Shown here piece after piece: positions 7,354-11,253 of a DNA stretch of 11,253 bases. Each line of letters starts with the position of its first letter. The stretch's first letter is position 1. A program made the translations under genes and the position numbers. The DNA comes from an uncultured Rikenellaceae bacterium (GTDB lineage: Bacteria > Bacteroidota > Bacteroidia > Bacteroidales > Rikenellaceae): NCBI GenBank assembly GCA_947074135.1, contig CAMTOL010000052.1, forward strand, positions 1 to 11,253. The letters are read 5' to 3'. The notes beneath the pieces are model-generated. The model was not told the origin of the DNA and ran no database searches. It saw nothing but the letters and a program-made list of their open reading frames with translations.

Positions 7354-8304
7354 TTATTGTTCCTCGTTAAATTCGAAAATGAAAGATTTTTGGTTATAAG
7401 CTGCAAAGATACCAAGTCCACCTTCGATGTTTGAGTGAATTTTAAGGACTTGAGTGTTGAAGATATCGCCCATACTATTCTGAATTTGCCACATACGCAG
7501 TGTTTTGTAGTAGAGTGCATAATCTTTTGTTGCAGAGATTAGAAAAACCGTATTTTCAGGTTTAATCTCTGTGTAACTGCTGTAATCATCGCTGTATATT
7601 ATAATCGGATTTCCTCCATACATAGAGAACGTAAGTGGATAGACCTTCTCGACGTTTTTGCGTTCGACCATCATATAGTCCCAGTAGGCTTCGTTACTTC
7701 CAGTTATTGTAGCCCCATCATCATCAGTGGTTGTATTGAACTTTTCAGAGAATTGAGCAACGGTATAGATTTGCGAGTTTCTATCTCTATTATAATATGG
7801 ATCTTCGCCTTCAGGCAGGTTCTTAAACCCATAAAAAGCACCAAGCAACAGAGCGTACGGGTCGCCATTTGCAACTACGTTATCGAGTCTGTAGTGATGA
7901 TAACGAGCGCGATTTTCTGTGAATCTACACTCAGCATCAGGCGCAAGTGGAATTGTTGTTTCAGCTTTTAGTAGCGGTTGGTCTTTGGTTTCGACCTCAA
8001 TAGAGTAGTGCGCTCCACTTTTGGGGTGGTAGTCAAACACTAATCGACTATTGTCGCTAACAGTTTCAAGTATGAGAGCGTCATTCTCTTTGAGTCGAAC
8101 TGTTGAGCCGATAACTCGACTAAACTCTCGTGAATCTTCGAGTTTACGACTCCAATAGAGGTCGATTTTAAATGTCGAATCGGGTGTAATAATAGAGTTG
8201 AGAACCACTTGCGGCTTTTCGAACACATCTACATTGTAGCGTTTAACGCACGAACATAGACAAAGCGCAATAATGGGGAGTATGAAATTGAGTTTGGATT
8301 TCAT
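7354..8304 (-). CDS. DUF4249-like outer-membrane lipoprotein
   Basis: A 316-aa lipoprotein. The leader ends in LCSC, giving lipidation at Cys19. The mature start, with KPQVVLNSIITPDSTFKIDL, matches the usual N-terminal signature of DUF4249 proteins. A beta-rich middle follows, with a C-terminal GGLGIFAAYN segment also typical of the family. DUF4249 proteins of Bacteroidota are regularly encoded next to TonB-dependent receptors and are thought to be their surface or periplasmic partners, but their function is not established. Here the stop is only 3 nt before the receptor start, so the two are surely co-transcribed and probably act together. An acidic DDDGA stretch in the middle could be a loop or a cation-binding site; that is speculation. 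The upstream gene ends 18 nt before the ATG. Confidence 0.85.
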   Translation of the reverse strand: MKSKLNFILPIIALCLCSCVKRYNVDVFEKPQVVLNSIITPDSTFKIDLYWSRKLEDSREFSRVIGSTVRLKENDALILETVSDNSRLVFDYHPKSGAHYSIEVETKDQPLLKAETTIPLAPDAECRFTENRARYHHYRLDNVVANGDPYALLLGAFYGFKNLPEGEDPYYNRDRNSQIYTVAQFSEKFNTTTDDDGATITGSNEAYWDYMMVERKNVEKVYPLTFSMYGGNPIIIYSDDYSSYTEIKPENTVFLISATKDYALYYKTLRMWQIQNSMGDIFNTQVLKIHSNIEGGLGIFAAYNQKSFIFEFNEEQ

Positions 8305-8322
8305 ATATTATGGCTAAGGATA

Positions 8323-8892
8323 CTACAACCCAATTTGAATACCAACATTAAAGATGCCGCGTGAGCCATAACCAGCCGATACAAAGCCTGCAATGCGATC
8401 ACTGCCAATCCTTACTGCAATAGGGTCAATCTGCCAAGCAAGTGCATTAATTGAGGCATTTTTTGTAAGTGAAGTCATCCAACCAATCGATGCATTGCCG
8501 TAAAGTTCTACTAATCCAGTTTTTGAACGGTAGTAATTCCATTGAATACGAGGCATTACGCTAAACATAAGATGTGAATAGCTATAATCGTCACCAATTG
8601 CCATAGGATAAAAAGTTATTGGATTTAACCCAATCCCTACGCCCAATCCCAGCTTTCCAGATGGTAGCATATACATATAATCAAGATTAACGCCTCCTGA
8701 TGTTGTCATTTTAACTGGATTTCCAAGTCCCGGAAATAGCGAAACACTGCCCAGATTGATTGTGTATGATAGCCCGTCACCATAAGAGAGTGAGATTCTG
8801 TGAGGGAGTGTTGTTACATTTTTTTGTGCAACTGCTGTAGTTGAGGCTAAACAAAAGAGCGCAGCAATAGCCGCAATAAATTTGATTTTCAT
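8323..8892 (-). CDS. Small outer-membrane beta-barrel protein
   Basis: A 189-aa exported protein. The signal peptide (residues 1-22) ends AVAQ, with cleavage after the Ala. The mature part is made of alternating polar and hydrophobic strands with many Gly, Tyr and Phe residues (ISLSYGDGLSY, GLGVGIGLNP, FVSAGYGS, NVGIQIGL). This is the look of a small barrel of about eight strands. The family is not recognisable beyond 'outer-membrane beta-barrel'. It is the first gene of the four-gene envelope operon, 18 nt before the DUF4249-like lipoprotein, so it may be part of the same outer-membrane complex. A structural or pore role is inferred from context only. Confidence 0.75.
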   Translation of the reverse strand: MKIKFIAAIAALFCLASTTAVAQKNVTTLPHRISLSYGDGLSYTINLGSVSLFPGLGNPVKMTTSGGVNLDYMYMLPSGKLGLGVGIGLNPITFYPMAIGDDYSYSHLMFSVMPRIQWNYYRSKTGLVELYGNASIGWMTSLTKNASINALAWQIDPIAVRIGSDRIAGFVSAGYGSRGIFNVGIQIGL

Positions 8893-8921
8893 AGATTATA
8901 GTCGTTTTTAGGTTTATCTGT

Positions 8922-8951
8922 GGAAAATAAATCACTAGTAAAATATTTCAA
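8922..8951 (-). promoter_or_regulatory. Weak promoter candidate for the envelope operon
   Basis: On the minus strand, TTG (8951-8949) is followed after 19 nt by TATTTTCC (8929-8922). This fits the Bacteroidota spacing but only partly matches TAnnTTTG, as the last two bases are CC. It would give a leader of roughly 25 nt. A weak match might mean the operon depends on an alternative sigma factor or an activator. Confidence 0.35.
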
Positions 8952-9004
8952 GTACAGATAATTAACGGCAATATCATTATTTTATTGCAGTATGTTCAAT
9001 ACGA

Positions 9005-9679
9005 TTAAGCTTTTAGCTCTATTATCTTTAGAATCTTTGTTGAGATCTCCTCGATTGGAAGCATCTCGCCAGTTGTTTCATTGGCGCAACTTACAATAGT
9101 ATAGTTAGCATCGCGATGGGCTAGATAGACCTCTCTAACTTGTTCCTGAAACGAGAGCGACGCCTCGTGAATATCCTCTTTTCCTTGTAGGTAACTTCTA
9201 TCCTCTCCTGTTCGAGTTTGAGTCAATTTTTTCTCTGTAAACTTGAATGGCACATCGAGAAAGATAGTTAGGTCAGATTTTGGGATTTTGTTGTGTTCGT
9301 ATTCGAGGTTCAGAATCCAGTCCTTGAGCTCTTTAGCTTCCCATTCGCCTCCGACTTTGGCACATTGATAGGCAATATTACTAAGCACATAGCGGTCAAC
9401 TAGCACAACTTTACCTTCGTTCAGCCAACTGTTAATCAAATTAGCTGCATCGGCTCTATCTCCTGCATAAATCATTGCGACGAGGTATGGGTTTACTTCG
9501 TCAATTGCGCCTAGATCGCCACGTAGGAATTTGGCAATAAGTTCGCCATATACAGGTGCGTTAAAGCGAGGAAAGTGGAGGTATTCGACCTGTTTACCTT
9601 GCGTTTCGAACCATTTTATTATTTGTGCTACTTGGGTCGATTTCCCGGCACCGTCAAGTCCTTCGATTACTACAAACAT
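9005..9679 (-). CDS. tmk: Thymidylate kinase
   Basis: This enzyme phosphorylates dTMP to dTDP in the cytoplasm, an essential step of dTTP synthesis. The 224-aa protein has the P-loop GLDGAGKST at 7-15, an FPRF segment at 36-39, YAGDR at 71-75, and the DRY motif (95-97) in VLVDRYVLSN. The lid region (about 155-172, TRTGEDRSYLQGKED) holds basic residues, as in bacterial enzymes with a lid arginine. The length is slightly above the usual 205-215 aa. The start is firm because the P-loop strand (FVVIEG) begins at residue 2. It lies 37 nt downstream of sufS on the same strand, so the two are probably co-transcribed, although they are not functionally linked. No clear terminator follows it. Confidence 0.95.
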   Translation of the reverse strand: MFVVIEGLDGAGKSTQVAQIIKWFETQGKQVEYLHFPRFNAPVYGELIAKFLRGDLGAIDEVNPYLVAMIYAGDRADAANLINSWLNEGKVVLVDRYVLSNIAYQCAKVGGEWEAKELKDWILNLEYEHNKIPKSDLTIFLDVPFKFTEKKLTQTRTGEDRSYLQGKEDIHEASLSFQEQVREVYLAHRDANYTIVSCANETTGEMLPIEEISTKILKIIELKA

Positions 9680-9716
9680 TTTTTTAGTGATTAGTGATCA
9701 GTAGTTTGATTTTGTT

Positions 9717-10949
9717 TTATCTTCTTAGCATTCCAACTGCTCGTTCGATTGCGGTTATGGCTTGGTCGTTATCTGCTGTGTTGTTGTACATTGCCCACGA
9801 TGCTCGACACATTGTTCGAACTCCAAACCTATCCATCGTTGGTTCGGCACATAGCTGTCCACTGCGAACTGCTACACCCAGTTTATCAACAATCGCTGCT
9901 AAGTCGTAACTCGACACGCCCTCAACATTAAAGCTACAAACAGGGCTTTTTTGCGCTGTCGTTCCGTATATCGTTACTCCCTCAACTCTGCTAGTTAGCT
10001 TGGCTGTGAAGTCGTCATATAGCGCCTTTTCGTAAGCATCAACCTCCTCTAAGTCAAACTCTTCGACATAATCGATAGCAGTTCCTAGTCCAATTGCTCC
10101 GATATAGTTTGACGTACCTGCTTCGAATTTTAGAGGCAGCTCCGCCCACGTTGAGCCTTTGGTAAGCGACACGCTTGAAATCATATCTCCACCTCCTAGG
10201 AATGGCGGCATTTTCTCCAACAACTCCTCTTTTCCATACAGGACACCGATACCAGTTGGAGCATAGATTTTATGACCCGAAAAGGCGTAGAAGTCGGCAT
10301 CTAGTTCTTTTAGGTTTTGTTTTTTATGCACCACACCTTGACATCCATCGACCACAACCACTGCTCCGACTGAGTGAGCCGCTTTGACGAGCGGTTTAAG
10401 TTCGGGTCTGGTGCCTAGTACGTTCGATGCTTGGGTAATTGCGACTACTTTTGTATGGTTGTCAATCAGATTTTCGTAGTTTCCGAGCGAACCGTCGTTG
10501 TTGATTGGGATTGCACGAAGTTCGGCACCATATCTAGCGCAGGCTAGTTGCCAGGGGACAATGTTAGAGTGGTGTTCCATCGTTGAGACGACAATGTTGT
10601 CGCCTTTTTGGAGCATCATTTGGCAGAGGGAGTGTGCGGCAGTATTGAGTGAGGCGGTTGCACCGGCGGTGAATATAATTTCACGTTCGGAGTTTGCGCC
10701 TATGAAGTTTGCGATTTTTTTACGTGTGGTTTCGTAGCGAGCTGTAGTTTCTTCGGATAGGAAGTGGATGCCTCTATGAACATTAGCGTTTAGTGAGGTG
10801 TGTAGTTCGTTGATGCAGTCGATGACTGGCTGTGGTTTTTGAGCGGTAGCGGCGCTATCGAGGTAGCAGAGTGGTTTGTTATGTACCACGCTGTTTGCAA
10901 TTAGCGGGAAGTCCGCTCTACAACTCTTTATGTCACGTTTGTTATTCAC
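9717..10949 (-). CDS. sufS: Cysteine desulfurase, SufS type
   Basis: A PLP enzyme that removes sulfur from L-cysteine as an enzyme-bound persulfide for Fe-S cluster assembly, in the cytoplasm. The 410-aa sequence matches group II (SufS/CsdA) desulfurases throughout: LDSAATAQKP near the N-terminus, RGIHFLSEE, MEHHSNIVPW (124-133), and DGCQGVVH (201-208). The PLP lysine is Lys227 in SGHKIYAPTGIG, and FEAGTSN follows. The persulfide Cys367 is in VRSGQLCAEP, and CRASWAMYN (381-389) carries the substrate-binding Arg382. The start codon is GTG; no in-frame ATG lies upstream, and the N-terminal pattern KSCRADFPL fits a start here. Position 203 is Cys where relatives usually have Ala. The other suf genes (sufB, sufC, sufD, sufE) are not in the window, and the gene is instead paired with tmk. 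Its upstream region is a cluster of hairpins. Confidence 0.94.
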   Translation of the reverse strand: MNNKRDIKSCRADFPLIANSVVHNKPLCYLDSAATAQKPQPVIDCINELHTSLNANVHRGIHFLSEETTARYETTRKKIANFIGANSEREIIFTAGATASLNTAAHSLCQMMLQKGDNIVVSTMEHHSNIVPWQLACARYGAELRAIPINNDGSLGNYENLIDNHTKVVAITQASNVLGTRPELKPLVKAAHSVGAVVVVDGCQGVVHKKQNLKELDADFYAFSGHKIYAPTGIGVLYGKEELLEKMPPFLGGGDMISSVSLTKGSTWAELPLKFEAGTSNYIGAIGLGTAIDYVEEFDLEEVDAYEKALYDDFTAKLTSRVEGVTIYGTTAQKSPVCSFNVEGVSSYDLAAIVDKLGVAVRSGQLCAEPTMDRFGVRTMCRASWAMYNNTADNDQAITAIERAVGMLRR

Positions 10950-11001
10950 TTCGAGTATATCAAGAAAAAATCAATAAATCAAAAAACAATCAATATGTCA
11001 T

Positions 11002-11018
11002 CGAGTACGAAGTACTCG
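11002..11018. repeat. Hairpin: 7-bp perfect inverted repeat
   Basis: CGAGTAC and GTACTCG flank a 3-nt loop (GAA on the plus strand, TTC on the minus strand). No T-run follows on either strand, so this is not a normal intrinsic terminator. It lies about 53 nt upstream of the sufS GTG. Confidence 0.7.
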
Positions 11019-11033
11019 TCAAAAGTTTTTGGT

Positions 11034-11057
11034 TTTCCCTTTTTTCAAAAAGGGAAA
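11034..11057. repeat. Hairpin: 11-bp perfect inverted repeat
   Basis: TTTCCCTTTTT (11034-11044) is complementary to AAAAAGGGAAA (11047-11057), with only 2 nt between the arms. The innermost A-T pairs would open to form a larger loop. It is one of several independent hairpins in the region. Confidence 0.7.
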
Positions 11058-11076
11058 GGAGAGCAAACAAAAAATC

Positions 11077-11153
11077 ATTGAATTTTGGGGTTTGTCGAGA
11101 ATCGACAAACAGAAAATTGCAAGCAATTTTCCGACAAACCCCAAAATTTCAAT
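11077..11153. repeat. Composite nested palindrome (77 nt)
   Basis: The outer arms 11081-11097 and 11132-11148 are perfectly complementary over 17 bp (AATTTTGGGGTTTGTCG). After a one-base bulge, ATTGA/TCAAT extends the stem to 11077 and 11153. Inside is a perfect 9-bp hairpin (GAAAATTGC 11112-11120, GCAATTTTC 11123-11131, loop AA). The 8-mer CGACAAAC also occurs inside at 11103-11110, so the 5' arm can instead pair locally (11090-11097 with 11103-11110, loop 5). Two mutually exclusive folds are therefore possible. Its nature is unknown; a dispersed palindromic element or an RNA switch-like leader are both conceivable. Confidence 0.75.
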
Positions 11154-11189
11154 AGCCTAACTTTCAACCGCTCCGCCTCTAAAGTCTTA

Positions 11190-11206
11190 CAAATCCTACG
11201 GATTTG
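11190..11206. repeat. Hairpin: 7-bp inverted repeat with GGATTTG repeats
   Basis: CAAATCC (11190-11196) and GGATTTG (11200-11206) flank a 3-nt loop (TAC). GGATTTG occurs again at 11214-11220, directly followed by the related GATTTTG, so the left arm has more than one possible partner. Confidence 0.6.
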
Positions 11207-11253
11207 CGCTTTGGGATTTGGATTTTGTGTCATTACTCTAACCAGCCTCTCGT

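Larger units (their letters stand above)
10950..11253. other. Gene-free region rich in perfect inverted repeats
   Basis: These 304 bases between the sufS start and the window edge contain no gene I can support. The part nearest sufS (10961-11000) is A/T-rich with AATCAAT twice (10969-10975 and 10988-10994). Beyond it are at least four separate inverted repeats, listed individually. No clean TTTG-N19-21-TAnnTTTG promoter for sufS is visible, so the promoter may lie outside the window or be of another kind. Short frames crossing the region on either strand are driven by the palindromes and look spurious. Confidence 0.7.

Noticed and set aside
5089..8304. SusC/SusD polysaccharide utilisation pair
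   Set aside because: The receptor is about 750 aa, not SusC size. The partner matches DUF4249 rather than SusD, and no glycoside hydrolase is nearby.
8968..8988. Possible terminator after tmk (GCAATA...TATTGC)
   Set aside because: Only a 6-bp AT-rich stem without a T-run on the minus strand; too weak to call.
10871..11155. 94-aa plus-strand frame over the sufS start and the hairpin region
   Set aside because: It is antisense to the conserved N-terminus of sufS, and its second half is just the palindromes read through. No recognisable domain.
10969..11220. CRISPR array
   Set aside because: The repeats are individual palindromes of different sequence and size. There is no constant repeat with regular spacers and no cas gene.
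11075..11233. 52-aa minus-strand frame (MTQNPNPKAQIRR...) upstream of sufS
   Set aside because: About half of it is the composite palindrome. Codon choice there is dictated by the inverted repeats and nothing resembles a known small protein. Kept out of the features, though it could be tested by ribosome profiling.

Overview
The window looks like chromosomal DNA of a member of the Bacteroidota, most likely order Bacteroidales. Supporting signs are a BACON-type module on a lipoprotein, a TonB-dependent receptor of the carboxypeptidase-regulatory-domain type next to a DUF4249-like lipoprotein, a DoxX/MauE-type protein resembling the BT_3928 family, promoters of the TTTG-N19-21-TAnnTTTG kind, a lack of Shine-Dalgarno sequences and an AT-rich base composition. 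I could not place it at genus level.

Left part (1-1647). The 5' end of an exported-protein gene runs off the left edge on the minus strand. Behind it, also on the minus strand, is a 6-phosphofructokinase gene with its own terminator. The terminator hairpin sits immediately upstream of a promoter-like box for the partial gene. The 283-bp gap to the right of pfk holds divergent promoters, one for pfk and one for a plus-strand CotH-like kinase lipoprotein.

Plus-strand island (1648-4106). This holds the CotH-like lipoprotein, then a small zinc-ribbon plus GRAM/PH-like protein. The latter is followed by a possible 51-aa reading frame whose start overlaps its stop (TAATG). The small frame runs head-on into the terminator and 3' end of the next operon.

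Envelope operon (8892 down to 4026, minus strand). Four closely spaced genes run in this order: a small outer-membrane beta-barrel protein, a DUF4249-like lipoprotein, a TonB-dependent receptor and a DoxX-like inner-membrane protein with a CGC motif. Gaps are 18, 3 and 25 nt, and the set ends in a strong hairpin plus U-tract terminator. The natural reading is an outer-membrane uptake or surface complex (receptor plus lipoprotein partner) with an accessory membrane redox-type protein. The substrate is unknown.

Housekeeping pair and right edge (9005-11253, minus strand). A SufS-type cysteine desulfurase (GTG start) and thymidylate kinase are 37 nt apart and probably co-transcribed. The 304 bases upstream of sufS to the window edge hold no convincing gene but are full of perfect inverted repeats. 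The most striking is a nested 77-nt element with a 17-bp outer stem and alternative inner stems. That region and the envelope operon are the parts most worth a second look. I see no CRISPR array, tRNA, rRNA, transposase or phage gene.
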